Part shown: positions 1-9,485 of the stretch, in pieces
Layout of the letters: the number at the start of each line of letters is the position of its first letter
Numbering within the stretch: the first letter of the stretch is position 1
Assembly: GCA_028873975.1 (NCBI GenBank)
Contig: JAPPMO010000089.1
Coordinates: 25,259 to 89,258 of the forward strand
DNA: 64,000 nt
Direction of reading: 5' to 3'
Origin: Chloroflexota bacterium
Lineage (GTDB): Bacteria; Chloroflexota; Anaerolineae; Aggregatilineales; Phototrophicaceae
Notes under the pieces: generated by a model
The model's database searches: none
What the model was told of the DNA's origin: nothing
The model's input: the letters and a program-made list of their open reading frames with translations, nothing else
Position numbers and translations under genes: made by a program

Positions 1-2337
1 ATGCCCGACAATACGGATGGGGTCGCGACGACATCTGAGGATCGCTTTGGCACAGTCCTGAACGAGCTTTTGGAGCTGGATTTCGACCTGGCGATGACCC
101 TCGCGGGAGCGTTCTTGCACGAGCGAAAACTGATGATTCGCAATTTCCCGGCAGATTTCGAGCAACGCCTTGACCTGATCGCCGGGCTGCGAGGGCTGTT
201 GCCGGACGCCGCAACGGTCAAGTTGAGTTTTTCAACAAACGACCTCCAGACGCAGCTGCAACCTCCTCATATCGTCTTTTCCGAGGGCGACGACGATACG
301 CGCTACTGGACCCTGAATTGGAACGATCCCGAAGCGAATGCCGCAGTCCGGGAGCATCCCTACCTCCAATTGCTCAGCGCTTGGTGGCGGGAGGATAGCG
401 ATAGTTTCGCCGAGCGCATCGACAGCCTCGAGGCTTTGACAGTCGCGACCATGGGAGACGGAGAGCTTTCGGCAGAATTGGCGGCCGTCGCCGAACGCTA
501 TTTGCTGGACCAACGGACATTGACAGAGGACGCGCTGGAAACGGGCGCGATGATCGGCGCTTTGTCCAGCGCCGCGCCGCCAATGGGCGAATTGCGCCGT
601 CGATATATAAGGAAGCTGCTCGAAAACGCATTGCGAAACCGCGATGTCGTGGCGGGGAAGCGCGTTGCCGAAGAGCTGGAGGAAGACGCGCGGCTGGAAG
701 CGGAACTTGCGGGCCTCTTTGACGACATGCTGGAATCGCAGCCGGATACCGTCTATGTCTTCGCCCGCAATCGACTGAATCATTTGGGCATCGACGAGAA
801 ATGGATCCCGCGCTTGCAGGCTGCCGCGCGCGATTCGCTTGAAGTCGCCATCGAAGAAGGTGATGTGCCGACCTTGATCAGTTGGCTGGAATTGATCGCG
901 CATGAACCGCTTTCTTATCAATTGCAAGACATCCTTCGCGACGGGGTCTTGTCGTCGGTTGAGCGCGCGCGCGACAACGGCGAATTAGGCATCCATCTCA
1001 TCCTGATCGCCGCGCGCCGCCTGCCCAATATCGCCGATACGCTTTATGAGGATGAATCGCTGATCGCCGCCCTGCCGGCCAAAATGAGCCGCGCCCTGCG
1101 CGACAACTCGGCCGGGGCTTTGGAACCTCTTATTGAAGAAACAGCCGAGTACTTTCTGCTCGCGCTCTTCCACGGCATCGAGACCTCCGACGAGCAGTTG
1201 GTCACGATCGCGGCGGTGGAGTATCTTTGGACGCTTTTCGCCTCCGAGAAGCGAGTCGATCTTCCGGTGATTTATCGGCCGCCGGCCATGATCCGATTGT
1301 TGGCTACACAAGCCAGCCACCAGCTCACCGACGACGCGCTGGATCTTCACCTGCGCCATGTTCTGATCAGCGATGATCGGGAATTGCTCGTCGAAGCGGC
1401 AAGTCATCTTGCCGATCGCGATGTGCTTTTCCCAAGGTTGAGCGCCTTGCTCGAGGACGATGATTTCCCGCTGGACCGGGTTTTGTCGATCTTGAACGCG
1501 GTATCCGGCATCGACAATTTGGCGCCCCGCGATGTGATTGACGCCTATTTCGGGATGCTTGATTTCTACGATTGGGAACCCGCGACGCAGCCGCTGATGG
1601 AAGCGCTGGCGCGTTTGATGGCAAAGAACCAGGCGCTGCATATCTCTTATCGGCATCTTTGGAAATGTTTCGAAAGCTGCAGCGGCCTGCAATTGGAAAC
1701 CGCGGCCCGCACCACTGCCACGCATCTTTTTCAGCAATTTGAAGATGAAGAAGATATCCCGCTGGTCGTCGACGGCATCGCGCGCTTGTGGCGGCAAGGC
1801 AATTGGAGCCGAACGCTGCTGAATACACTCTACGACTGGTGGCGGGAACACACTCACCGTTGCGCCTTGACGCAATTGCAGCGGCTCGAGCGCGAGTTGG
1901 AGGCGCACCGCCACCTCGAACCGCTAAAGCAAATCTTGCGTACGGCGCTGGCCATGCGCCGCTGGATGCCGGACCGCGATCCCGCTAATTTCGCCCAAGC
2001 GATCAATGCGGCTTGCACCTTGGTCGAACATATCACCGACGCTTTCGACCATGCGCATTTGACCGATATTGATCCACAGACCGTGCGCCGCGAATTGGCG
2101 CTCGTCCGCGATGTTCTTTCGGCGGACGAGCGGCATATCCTGGCGAATAACCTGCGCAATCTAGCCCATCTGATGACCGAAATGGCGGAAAACCGCAGCA
2201 AACGATCGCTCATCCGCAGCGATGACAGTATTGACCGGCAACTGAATCTCGGGGAGGCGCAGCCGCAGGGGTCTATTGATATGATGAAATGGGTGGCCGG
2301 ATATCTCGATGGCGCGCATAACCCAAGCGACGAATGA
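1..2337 (+). CDS. Large hypothetical alpha-helical protein
   Basis: I do not recognise a family. The 778-residue product opens with ATG at the first base of the window, so the true start could lie upstream. It has no signal peptide or clear membrane segment. It is rich in Leu, Ala, Glu, Asp and Arg in amphipathic helix-like stretches throughout, which resembles a helical-repeat (HEAT/TPR-like) scaffold, but no regular repeat can be defined by eye. There are almost no Cys residues and no catalytic motif stands out. A cytoplasmic scaffold or regulatory role is inference only. The next gene starts 55 bases downstream on the same strand, so the two may be co-transcribed. Confidence 0.75.
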   Translation: MPDNTDGVATTSEDRFGTVLNELLELDFDLAMTLAGAFLHERKLMIRNFPADFEQRLDLIAGLRGLLPDAATVKLSFSTNDLQTQLQPPHIVFSEGDDDTRYWTLNWNDPEANAAVREHPYLQLLSAWWREDSDSFAERIDSLEALTVATMGDGELSAELAAVAERYLLDQRTLTEDALETGAMIGALSSAAPPMGELRRRYIRKLLENALRNRDVVAGKRVAEELEEDARLEAELAGLFDDMLESQPDTVYVFARNRLNHLGIDEKWIPRLQAAARDSLEVAIEEGDVPTLISWLELIAHEPLSYQLQDILRDGVLSSVERARDNGELGIHLILIAARRLPNIADTLYEDESLIAALPAKMSRALRDNSAGALEPLIEETAEYFLLALFHGIETSDEQLVTIAAVEYLWTLFASEKRVDLPVIYRPPAMIRLLATQASHQLTDDALDLHLRHVLISDDRELLVEAASHLADRDVLFPRLSALLEDDDFPLDRVLSILNAVSGIDNLAPRDVIDAYFGMLDFYDWEPATQPLMEALARLMAKNQALHISYRHLWKCFESCSGLQLETAARTTATHLFQQFEDEEDIPLVVDGIARLWRQGNWSRTLLNTLYDWWREHTHRCALTQLQRLERELEAHRHLEPLKQILRTALAMRRWMPDRDPANFAQAINAACTLVEHITDAFDHAHLTDIDPQTVRRELALVRDVLSADERHILANNLRNLAHLMTEMAENRSKRSLIRSDDSIDRQLNLGEAQPQGSIDMMKWVAGYLDGAHNPSDE

Positions 2338-2391
2338 GATGAGGTCCAAGCCAGGGGCAAAGCCCGAACTGCGCGATTAACAGGAAGACGA

Positions 2392-2742
2392 ATGCGTATG
2401 GAAAAACTCTTCACCTATGGCACCTTGCAGAATCCGGAAACACAGAAACAGTTGCTCGGTCGCACACTGGGCGACGGCTTGCCGGATTCCCTGCTTGGCT
2501 ATCGTCTGGCCAAGCTTAATGGCATTCATTATGTCTACAGTATTTTGCAACCGCACAGCGGATCTCGGGTGGAAGGTTTGCTCTTTGAAGTCAGCAGCGA
2601 GGAACTCAAGAAGCTGGACGACTATGAAGGAAATGCTTATGTGCGGGTCAGCGCGCGGCTGGTTAGCAAGACGCGGGCCTGGGTCTATATCGAGAATCCC
2701 AAGTCGGAATTCCGCAGCCATATTGAAGCGATTGAGGGCTGA
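2392..2742 (+). CDS. Gamma-glutamylcyclotransferase-like (GGCT/AIG2 fold) protein
   Basis: This 116-residue protein begins with a GGCT-like signature: YGTLQ at residues 9-13 follows a short beta strand (KLFTYGTLQNPETQ), and an acidic DDYEG motif lies near residues 76-80. In the family the YGTL loop binds substrate and a Glu acts as acid/base in cyclising gamma-glutamyl groups to 5-oxoproline. The length suits a single-domain GGCT. An AGGAAG Shine-Dalgarno lies 4 bases before the ATG at 2392; an in-frame ATG at 2398 is an alternative start. The true substrate (gamma-glutamyl amines, peptides or glutathione) cannot be told from sequence. Confidence 0.85.
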   Translation: MRMEKLFTYGTLQNPETQKQLLGRTLGDGLPDSLLGYRLAKLNGIHYVYSILQPHSGSRVEGLLFEVSSEELKKLDDYEGNAYVRVSARLVSKTRAWVYIENPKSEFRSHIEAIEG

Positions 2743-2794
2743 TTGTTGCCATATCCTGGCGCCGTCAGGACAATGCCGGCGCTTCCAAAAAACC

Positions 2795-2865
2795 CCTCGG
2801 CGCGCAACCGGCGAAAAGGCCTCCCGCGCTCGCGCAAATCAAGAAACTCGTTCCGCTGGCGCGGA
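2795..2865 (-). repeat. Degenerate copy of a dispersed repeat (family 2)
   Basis: This part of the gap between the GGCT-like gene and the oxidoreductase resembles the repeats at 61303-61398 and, inverted, 14817-14904. Shared words include CTCGGCGCG, AACCGGCGAAAAGG and CGCTCGCGCAAA. The copy lacks the GTTTACATAAAC end seen in the other two, so it looks truncated or decayed. Confidence 0.5.
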
Positions 2866-2916
2866 TGGGGGTCTGTCAAATATACAGCTGAATGACATGA
2901 GACAGGGCGGTCGAAG

Positions 2917-4092
2917 ATGAAGACGCTTGGCATCGGTGTGATTGGCATGGGCTGGATGGGACAGGTTCACAGCCGTTCCTACGGCTTGGCGTCGCAGCGC
3001 TTTCCCGACAGCGGTCTGGCGGCGAAGCTGGTTATCTGCTCCGACAATGTAGCGGAACGCGCCAACCAGGCGCGGCAACTTCTCGGCTTTGAAGCGGCGA
3101 CCTCGGACTGGCGCGAAGTGATCGAGCATCCTCAGGTACAGATTGTAAATATCGCCACGCCAAATAATCTGCATGTCGAAATCGTTGACGCGGCCGCAGC
3201 GGCCGGCAAGCACATCTTCTGCGAAAAGCCGGTCGGGCGAAGTCCCTCGGAAACCGCGCGGATCGAATCCAGCGCGCAGCGAGCCGGCGTTCTGACCTTT
3301 GTCGGTTTCAATTATCGCTGGGCGCCGCTGGTGATGCACGCCAAAAAATTGATCAGCGAGGGCAAGCTGGGCGAATTGACCCAGTACCGCGGTCGTTTCT
3401 TCAGCATGTACGGCAGCAATCCTTACGGCTTGCTGTCCTGGCGCTTCGACAAGGACGTGGCCGGCTACGGCGCGCTGGGCGACATCATGGCTCATGTCAC
3501 CGACATGGCGCTCCACCTGGCGGGGCCGATCAAGCGGCTGGCCAGCAACGCGCATACCTTTATCGCCGAACGACCAAGGCCGATCCCCGGCAAAGGCGCC
3601 CACTATTCCATGGGCGCGCCGGGCGACCCCACAGGAGCGGTCACCAACGAAGATTATGTTGGCGCGCTGGTGGAATTCGCCAACGGCGCCCGCGGCAGCT
3701 TCGAAGCGTCGCGCACGATCTTCGGGCCGAAGAATCAATTCGGCTTTGAAGTTAACGGCACCGAAGGCGCGATGAATTGGGACTTCGAGCGGATGAACGA
3801 ATTGCAGCTCTACCTGCCCGGCGACGATGGCCTGCGAGACGGTTACCTGCGACTGGTCGGCGGAGACAAATATCCTTACCACGGCAATTTCAATCCGGGT
3901 GACGGCAGCGGCATCGGCTACGAAGACATGAAGGTCATCGAAGCCTATCAGTTCTTGAAATCGGTCGCTGATGGCGCGCAAGCCTCGCCCGGTTTTGGCG
4001 ATGCGCTGGCCGTCGCCGAGGCGCACGCGGCCATGATCCGCTCCTGGCGGAGCGGCGCCTGGGAAGACGTGACACCCTTGCCTCCCGCCTGA
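2917..4092 (+). CDS. Gfo/Idh/MocA family NAD(P)-dependent oxidoreductase
   Basis: The 391-residue protein starts with a Rossmann nucleotide-binding strand-loop-helix ([14 protein letters not shown], residues 5-18). It carries the hallmark EKPVG motif (about residues 104-108), where the Lys is catalytic in this family. A C-terminal Gfo/Idh/MocA-C domain follows. Family members oxidise or reduce hydroxyl groups of sugars and inositols. Neighbouring IolB and IolE-like genes elsewhere in the window make an inositol or sugar-acid substrate plausible, but this is inference. The start ATG sits 8 bases after GGGCGG. The next gene follows on the same strand after 46 bases. Confidence 0.92.
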   Translation: MKTLGIGVIGMGWMGQVHSRSYGLASQRFPDSGLAAKLVICSDNVAERANQARQLLGFEAATSDWREVIEHPQVQIVNIATPNNLHVEIVDAAAAAGKHIFCEKPVGRSPSETARIESSAQRAGVLTFVGFNYRWAPLVMHAKKLISEGKLGELTQYRGRFFSMYGSNPYGLLSWRFDKDVAGYGALGDIMAHVTDMALHLAGPIKRLASNAHTFIAERPRPIPGKGAHYSMGAPGDPTGAVTNEDYVGALVEFANGARGSFEASRTIFGPKNQFGFEVNGTEGAMNWDFERMNELQLYLPGDDGLRDGYLRLVGGDKYPYHGNFNPGDGSGIGYEDMKVIEAYQFLKSVADGAQASPGFGDALAVAEAHAAMIRSWRSGAWEDVTPLPPA

Positions 4093-4138
4093 CAGTCCGG
4101 TTTCCATGTCCATGGTCCGATCGCAGACAGAATGGTCT

Positions 4139-5458
4139 ATGCCAATGAATAAACTTGCCTTGCGCGGCTCGCTGTTCTATGTGAGGGACGACCCCTTTCT
4201 GAATCCGCCGGAAGACTGCGCTGTCTACGAGCCGGATGGGATCATCGTCATCGAGGGCGGCAAGATCTCCGGGGTCGGAGGCGCCGCCGAGATTCTGCCC
4301 GCGCTGCCCGACGATGTCGAAGTACGGCGTCATGCGCGCTCGATCCTGATGCCCGGTTTCGTCGACGCGCATATCCATTACCCGCAGGTCGAGATCATCG
4401 GCTCTTACGGCACGCAACTGCTGGAATGGCTGAACAAATACACCTTCCCGACCGAAGCCAAATTCAATGACGAGGCGCACGCTAAGCGCATCGCCGAGTT
4501 TTTCGTCGCCGAGTTGTTCCGCAATGGCACGACTTCCGCCTCGGTATTCTGTACGTCGGCGCCAGGTTCCGTCCGCGCCATATTCGAGGCGGCGCAAGCG
4601 CGCAACATGCTGATCCTGGCGGGCAAGATGATGATGGACAGCCATGCCCCGCCCGCCATCCTTGATACGGCGCAATCGAGCTATGACGATTCCAAAACCT
4701 TGATCGAACGCTGGCGCCGGCGCGGACGCTGTCTCTACACGGTGACGCCGCGCTTCGCCCTCACCAGCAGTCCGCGGCAACTGGAGTTGGCCGGCGCGCT
4801 GATGCACGAATTCGCTGACGTGCGGCTGCAGTCGCATATTTCGGAGAACCTGGCGGAGATCGCGCGGGCAAAGGAATTGTATCCGCAGCGGGAGCATTAT
4901 ACCGACATCTATGAATACTACGGATTGCTGGATGAACGAGCGATATACGGCCATGGCGTTCATCTGTCGGAAGAGGAATTGCGTCGCTTCCACGAGACCG
5001 GCGCCAATATCGCCCACTGTCCCACCTCGAATTTTTTCATCGGCAGCGGTCTCTTTGACATCGCCAAAACCAAAGCCGAGCGCCGTCCGGTCACGGTGGG
5101 GTTGGGAACCGATGTCGGCGGCGGGACCAGTTTCTCCATGCTGCAAACGATGAACGAAGCCTACAAAATGGCGCAGTTGCGCAAGATCTCCCTTACGGCG
5201 ATTCAGAGCTTTTATCTGGCGACGCTGGGCAGCGCCCAAGCGCTTGGCATTGCCGATCGCGTCGGTACCTTAGCGGTCGGTCATGACGCCGATATCATCG
5301 CGCTTGATCCGCGCGCGACGCCGCTGCTGGAGCTGCGCAGCGAGGTGGCGGAGAGCTTTGAGGAGCTCTTGTTCGCGCTGATGATCTGCGCCGACGACCG
5401 CGCTGTCGAGGCGACTTATGTCGCTGGCGAAGCGGTATATCTGCGCGCTTCCGCCTAG
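4139..5458 (+). CDS. guaD: Guanine deaminase (amidohydrolase superfamily)
   Basis: The product matches the guanine deaminase branch of the metal-dependent amidohydrolases, which turn guanine into xanthine and ammonia in purine salvage. Visible marks are PGFVDAHIHYPQ (metal-binding HxH), SHISEN (metal His), GHGVHLSEEE and CPTSNFFIGSGLF, and the GLGTDVGGGTSFSM segment containing the metal-binding Asp. The frame is open back to ATG 4106, but none of the upstream starts has a good ribosome site. I prefer ATG 4139 (439 residues; 4145 also possible) because family members begin just before this first beta strand. The stop codon overlaps the convergent glycosyltransferase stop through a shared CTAG. 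Confidence 0.9.
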   Translation: MPMNKLALRGSLFYVRDDPFLNPPEDCAVYEPDGIIVIEGGKISGVGGAAEILPALPDDVEVRRHARSILMPGFVDAHIHYPQVEIIGSYGTQLLEWLNKYTFPTEAKFNDEAHAKRIAEFFVAELFRNGTTSASVFCTSAPGSVRAIFEAAQARNMLILAGKMMMDSHAPPAILDTAQSSYDDSKTLIERWRRRGRCLYTVTPRFALTSSPRQLELAGALMHEFADVRLQSHISENLAEIARAKELYPQREHYTDIYEYYGLLDERAIYGHGVHLSEEELRRFHETGANIAHCPTSNFFIGSGLFDIAKTKAERRPVTVGLGTDVGGGTSFSMLQTMNEAYKMAQLRKISLTAIQSFYLATLGSAQALGIADRVGTLAVGHDADIIALDPRATPLLELRSEVAESFEELLFALMICADDRAVEATYVAGEAVYLRASA

Positions 5459-7407
5459 CCGACGCGGACCCGCGCCAACTCCAGGTAGTCGCCATCCCCG
5501 ACTGGAAGACGCGCGCTTGCGTCATTGATATCGTAAAGACCGGCGATCAGCTTATAGTCGCCCGGGGACAAATCATGCGGCAGCAGGAGCGCGTGATTAT
5601 CCAGCACCGCTACGCCAGGCTGCCAGTCTACGGTCTTCGCCAGACCCCCGCCCGGTTCGCTGTCCCGCTGCGCTGCCAGGAAGCCCTCGGCATCAAGCAG
5701 CTGCAGGAAGACCTTGTAGCGCGCGTCGATGGGCGCATCGGCAATCCAGGTGAACTGAACCTGCAAGACATCGCCCGGCAGAATTCGGTCAAGCGCCGCC
5801 TCCACGCTCAAGGCGGCCGAAGCCAGCAAGATCTGCCTGCCAAAGCGCGCGTCCAGCGGCTGCGGCTGAGCGAAATCAGCCGGGCTGACGTATTGCGCGT
5901 AGCGCAGATCGCCCACCCAGACGTCGCTAATCTCGAAGGCATTTCGATTGAGCGCCGCTTCGACAATGCCTTCCGGGTCTTGTTCCGCCGCGCCATAAAA
6001 GATGACGTGCAGGCGGTCATGCGCCGCGATTATGTCGCTCACTTGGGCGCGCGTCGATTCGACATCCGCCGTCAGGGGCAAGCCGTAGACGGGCGCCTCC
6101 GCGCGATAGTAATAATGCAGGACCTCCGCGAATCCGGCTGCGCTGACGATTAAAGCATCGCCTTCCTTCAGTTCGCCCTCGATATGCCGGACCAAGCCGC
6201 GGATGTCATCACGTTGAAAGTCGGCATGATGATAGAGAATCGGCAAGCCTTTGATCAGAGCCAGGAGCAAGCCAGCCGAAGCGGCCGCCGCCGCCAGCCT
6301 GGGAACATGACGCAGCGCGGCATGTCTGTCGCGGGTCCGGCGCGTCCAGAGGATCCAGACGCCGCGCCCCATCCAAAGCGCGAAAGCCAGTTGAGCCGGC
6401 AGCAAGAAACGCAGGTAACGCGCGCCCAGATCCATGGACAGGTAGACGCCAACCGAGATCAAGACCCAGGCCACTGGCAGCAGCATATTCCATAGCGCGC
6501 GCCCCCGCGTATCGGGCAGGAGCAAGCCGAAGAGCAGGAAGAAATAGACGACGAAGCCCATGCTTCCCATACTCAACTCGAAGGTGCTGCCAAAAGCCAA
6601 ATAGCCCTGTATCCCCCGCAGCAAGCGATCAAGGGCGACCGGCGCCGCGATATTCGGCTGAGCGAAGACTTGACTGACGGCGGTCGAGATCCAGGGGGAG
6701 AAGAGCAAAAGGCTTAGCGCGTTCGCGAATAGGTAAGCGATCAAGGTCCGCTTGGCGACCTCGGTCGATTGAGGCTGGGCCAGCCAAGATCTGCCAAACC
6801 ATATAATAGCCAGGGCAATCTGCGTCAACAGAACCAAAGCGAAAACGACATGAGTATAAAGACCGAGGGCGTTGATCAATCCCAGCACAATGATGGCTCG
6901 ACCGCGGGAGCGCGCTGGAGAGTGCCGACAGAGATCGCCCAGAAAAACGACAAAGAGCAACATGCTGCCGGCTGCGATCGCCGTCAACATGGCGTACATG
7001 CGCGCCTCGCCCGCGTAATAGATGCTGAAACTGTTAAGCGCCACAAAAGCGGAGGCGGTCAAACCAGCCACCGGATGGAAGAGACGGGATCCCAAAGCGT
7101 AAGTCAAAGCGACGCTCAGCAGGCTGAAAAAAGCCGAAAGCGACCGCAAGGCGAATTCGGAGGCGCCGGCGACATCTTCCCACAGCCCCAGCAGCGTGAA
7201 GTAGGCTGGCACATGAACATTGCGCTGCAAAAGCGGGATCAATTCCGGCAAAGTACGCAGCGCATGGTTGTATGCGACGCCTTCGTCGTACCAAAGAGAT
7301 TGCTCGCCCAAACGATGAAAGCGGAGCGCGCAGCCCAAGACGAGCAAGAGCAGCATCAGAAGCGGCGGGGACAGATGCCGGGTCCGGTTCCAGGCGCCGG
7401 CGTTCAT
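5455..7407 (-). CDS. PMT/GT39-like integral membrane glycosyltransferase
   Basis: This 650-residue protein has an N-terminal hydrophobic helix (residues 14-27), the RFHRLGEQSLWYDEG motif whose Asp-Glu pair corresponds to the catalytic acidic site of GT39/ArnT-type enzymes in the first extracytoplasmic loop, and roughly ten further hydrophobic segments up to about residue 385. A soluble C-terminal beta-rich domain (residues about 400-650) follows. The family transfers sugars from polyprenyl-phosphate donors to lipids or proteins outside the membrane. The start overlaps the stop of the upstream glycosidase-like gene by ATGA, so the pair is translationally coupled. A second homologue lies at 30005-31867. 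Confidence 0.85.
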   Translation of the reverse strand: MNAGAWNRTRHLSPPLLMLLLLVLGCALRFHRLGEQSLWYDEGVAYNHALRTLPELIPLLQRNVHVPAYFTLLGLWEDVAGASEFALRSLSAFFSLLSVALTYALGSRLFHPVAGLTASAFVALNSFSIYYAGEARMYAMLTAIAAGSMLLFVVFLGDLCRHSPARSRGRAIIVLGLINALGLYTHVVFALVLLTQIALAIIWFGRSWLAQPQSTEVAKRTLIAYLFANALSLLLFSPWISTAVSQVFAQPNIAAPVALDRLLRGIQGYLAFGSTFELSMGSMGFVVYFFLLFGLLLPDTRGRALWNMLLPVAWVLISVGVYLSMDLGARYLRFLLPAQLAFALWMGRGVWILWTRRTRDRHAALRHVPRLAAAAASAGLLLALIKGLPILYHHADFQRDDIRGLVRHIEGELKEGDALIVSAAGFAEVLHYYYRAEAPVYGLPLTADVESTRAQVSDIIAAHDRLHVIFYGAAEQDPEGIVEAALNRNAFEISDVWVGDLRYAQYVSPADFAQPQPLDARFGRQILLASAALSVEAALDRILPGDVLQVQFTWIADAPIDARYKVFLQLLDAEGFLAAQRDSEPGGGLAKTVDWQPGVAVLDNHALLLPHDLSPGDYKLIAGLYDINDASARLPVGDGDYLELARVRVG

Positions 7408-9131
7408 TTCAGGCGCTCTCGCAGGGCGAGAGCAACCGTGCCCGCCAGCACGATCACAAGCGCCAGAGCTGCTGCAACCAGTGGAAACAGGTGATTCAGA
7501 CTGAGGTCGTATACAGCGATTTCGTCAACAATTACGGGGGCGGAACCCAAGTCGATCCAGCCGCTGCGCGCTCCGGTCGCCGACAGAGCGAAGCGGCTGA
7601 CGCGCCAGAGGCTGTCGTCGCTTTCGGCCGGGCGCCAGCGAATCTCGACGGCTGTACCCTGCGCGCGAAAGGCGATGCCGGCGTCGAATCGTTTCGCCCG
7701 CCCGAAGTGCGCGCTTTCATCGCTTAGGACCGTGCCTTCGCCGCTCACTTGCCAGGTTTCCGCCTGGTGCCTGCCCCGATACAATATCGGCTCTTGATTG
7801 ACGATGTAATCGCGTACGCTTTCATAAACCGGCAGCGGCGTGAAGGTCGGTTTTTCCGGCTGATAATCCGGTTCGACCATGCGGAAATAGTATTTGGACT
7901 GATTCGCTTCGAAAGGATCTTTGCGGGTGAAGAACCAGTACATGACATTGCCGATCCAGGGCCACTCCTGCTGAACCCGATCGTAGAGCAGTGGCATATA
8001 TCGCGCCGCTTGTTCCTGCGTGGCATTGCCATAGCGGCTGAAGGCGTCTATCTCTTCGCGCGGCAGTTCGGCGTCAAGTGTGGCGTTCCAAGCCGCTTCG
8101 CTCAGCCAGATTGGTTTGTGGGCATCGCCATTGCGCACCATGATATCGCGATAATAGCTATGCCGAGCCACATTGACCGAGGTCGCGCGCAAACGGCGAT
8201 CGGTCGGCCCGCTAAAGAGCCCGTAACCCTGCGCCGAGAAGACGTCAAAGCAATCCCCGCCGCCGAGGTCATAAATCTCTTGCAGGAAGATCAAATCGCT
8301 GAAGCCGAAATAACCGTCCAGCGAGATTGTCGGAGCGATTGCGGCGCTGACAACCACTACCTCCGGATCAACTCGCTTGAGCGCCTCGCGCGTCCGGCAA
8401 AGCATTTCCACATAGCGCGGCGGATCGACAAAGGCATTGCCCCATTCCGGATAGATGTTGGGTTCGTTCCAAACCTGATAGTGGCTGATGCGCCCGCGGT
8501 AGCGCCCCGCGATCGCGGCGGCATAGTTCACGAAGTCCTGCAGGTCATCAGGCGGCGCAAAGGCGCCGGCTTCAGGATCCGCGCGCGACCAATCGGGCGG
8601 ATTGCTCAAGCGCACCAGCAGGCGCAAGCCATAGGCTTCGGTCAAGTCAACGATCCGGTCGTACTTTGCCCAGCCATCAACCGTATCGACGACGCCGTCG
8701 CCATCGTGATCTTGTCGCGAGTCCTTGAATTGACCTCGTCCGTCCACCTCCAGGTCCTCCCAAGGGAATTCCTGCCGCAGCCAGAGGAAACCGGCCTCGC
8801 GGATCATCGCCAGCATCGCTTCAATTTTGGGACCCTCGACCTCATGCTGCAAAAAAGTGTTGACGCCATACGGGATATCGCTCTTGTGCTTGACGGGCGC
8901 CAGCGGCTCCGTCGCCAGCGGCTGCCGGAGCAGATTGCCCGCCACTTCGACCATGCCGCGCATTTGCGCCAGGGGCGATTCCTCGCCGGTCTGCGACCAC
9001 ATCAATTGCCAAGCCAAGCCCCGATTCCGCAGATCCAAGCCGAGCATCGCGAGCAGGAGCAGCAAAACGGCGCAGGCAAGGATCAGATATCGGCGCCGGA
9101 GTCGCTGATGGGAGTTAGGGGATTCGCTCAT
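7404..9131 (-). CDS. Membrane-anchored clan GH-A glycosidase-like protein
   Basis: With the ATG at 9131 the product has 575 residues. It has an N-terminal membrane helix (about residues 18-37) and a TIM-barrel-like catalytic region with the clan-A acid/base motif in VWNEPNIYPEW and a probable nucleophile in KPIWLSEAAWN. A C-terminal beta domain and a second membrane helix (about 545-570) follow. It resembles GH39/GH5-like enzymes, but substrate is unknown. The frame stays open upstream into a repeat element, and those residues are repeat-derived, so I reject the longer start. It is coupled by ATGA to the GT39-like gene downstream, suggesting joint work on an extracellular glycan. Confidence 0.8.
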   Translation of the reverse strand: MSESPNSHQRLRRRYLILACAVLLLLLAMLGLDLRNRGLAWQLMWSQTGEESPLAQMRGMVEVAGNLLRQPLATEPLAPVKHKSDIPYGVNTFLQHEVEGPKIEAMLAMIREAGFLWLRQEFPWEDLEVDGRGQFKDSRQDHDGDGVVDTVDGWAKYDRIVDLTEAYGLRLLVRLSNPPDWSRADPEAGAFAPPDDLQDFVNYAAAIAGRYRGRISHYQVWNEPNIYPEWGNAFVDPPRYVEMLCRTREALKRVDPEVVVVSAAIAPTISLDGYFGFSDLIFLQEIYDLGGGDCFDVFSAQGYGLFSGPTDRRLRATSVNVARHSYYRDIMVRNGDAHKPIWLSEAAWNATLDAELPREEIDAFSRYGNATQEQAARYMPLLYDRVQQEWPWIGNVMYWFFTRKDPFEANQSKYYFRMVEPDYQPEKPTFTPLPVYESVRDYIVNQEPILYRGRHQAETWQVSGEGTVLSDESAHFGRAKRFDAGIAFRAQGTAVEIRWRPAESDDSLWRVSRFALSATGARSGWIDLGSAPVIVDEIAVYDLSLNHLFPLVAAALALVIVLAGTVALALRERLK

Positions 9132-9139
9132 ATCAGGCA

Positions 9140-9145
9140 TTATAA
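9140..9145 (-). promoter_or_regulatory. Candidate -10 box, possibly for a leaderless transcript
   Basis: A perfect TATAAT on the minus strand ends 8 bases before the ATG at 9131. Transcription would start close to that ATG, giving a leader of only a few bases or none. No convincing -35 box is seen at 16-18 bases. Confidence 0.35.
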
Positions 9146-9174
9146 TGGCAGGCAAGTCTGATGGTATAGCGTAC

Positions 9175-9409
9175 AGGGCAATCGCTTCAAAATGGTATCT
9201 TGTGGAGCAATGCAAATAACAAACTGAAAATTCACCACAGAGCCACAGAGCGCACAGAGAAATACAAAAGATCATTTCTGTTTACGGGCGTTTCAGCGGG
9301 TCGCGTAGACACTGACCGACAAACGCCCCTACATCGCTCCTTTTTGGCAGGCAAGAGCTTAAATCTCGGTGTCCTCGGTGGTGAAAAAATAATTTGATGC
9401 GATTGCCCT
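9175..9409. repeat. Family-1 nested palindromic repeat, copy A
   Basis: This fills most of the gap between the glycosidase-like gene and the S33 peptidase. Inverted ends are AGGGCAATCGCTTCAAAA (left) and TTTGATGCGATTGCCCT (right). Inside lie an ACCACAGAG...CACAGAG tract, a GGGCGTTT...AAACGCCCC palindrome interrupted by a 22-base module (9298-9320), and CTCGGTGTCCTCGGTGGT, which is roughly complementary to the ACAGAG tract. No flanking duplication is visible. Short open frames here are translations of the repeat and not genes. Confidence 0.85.
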
Positions 9410-9485
9410 GGGGCAAGCGCCGCTTTCGTTGATTTGCCCCGCGATATGTGCTTAACTTGATAGGAGCATTCGACGATGGCTGGCT

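Noticed and set aside
2417-2920. 167-codon frame overlapping the GGCT-like gene
   Set aside because: It is out of frame with the recognised YGTL protein and extends over a repeat.
2839-4113. 424-codon frame antisense to the Gfo/Idh gene
   Set aside because: It is a GC-rich shadow of a well-supported gene with catalytic motifs on the other strand.
7749-9161. 470-codon frame antisense to the membrane glycosidase gene
   Set aside because: The minus-strand product has membrane helices and clan-A motifs; the plus-strand product has no recognisable features.
9200-9397. Open frame across repeat copy A
   Set aside because: It is the translation of the ACAGAG/CTCGGTG repeat; the same peptide words appear in other copies and on both strands.
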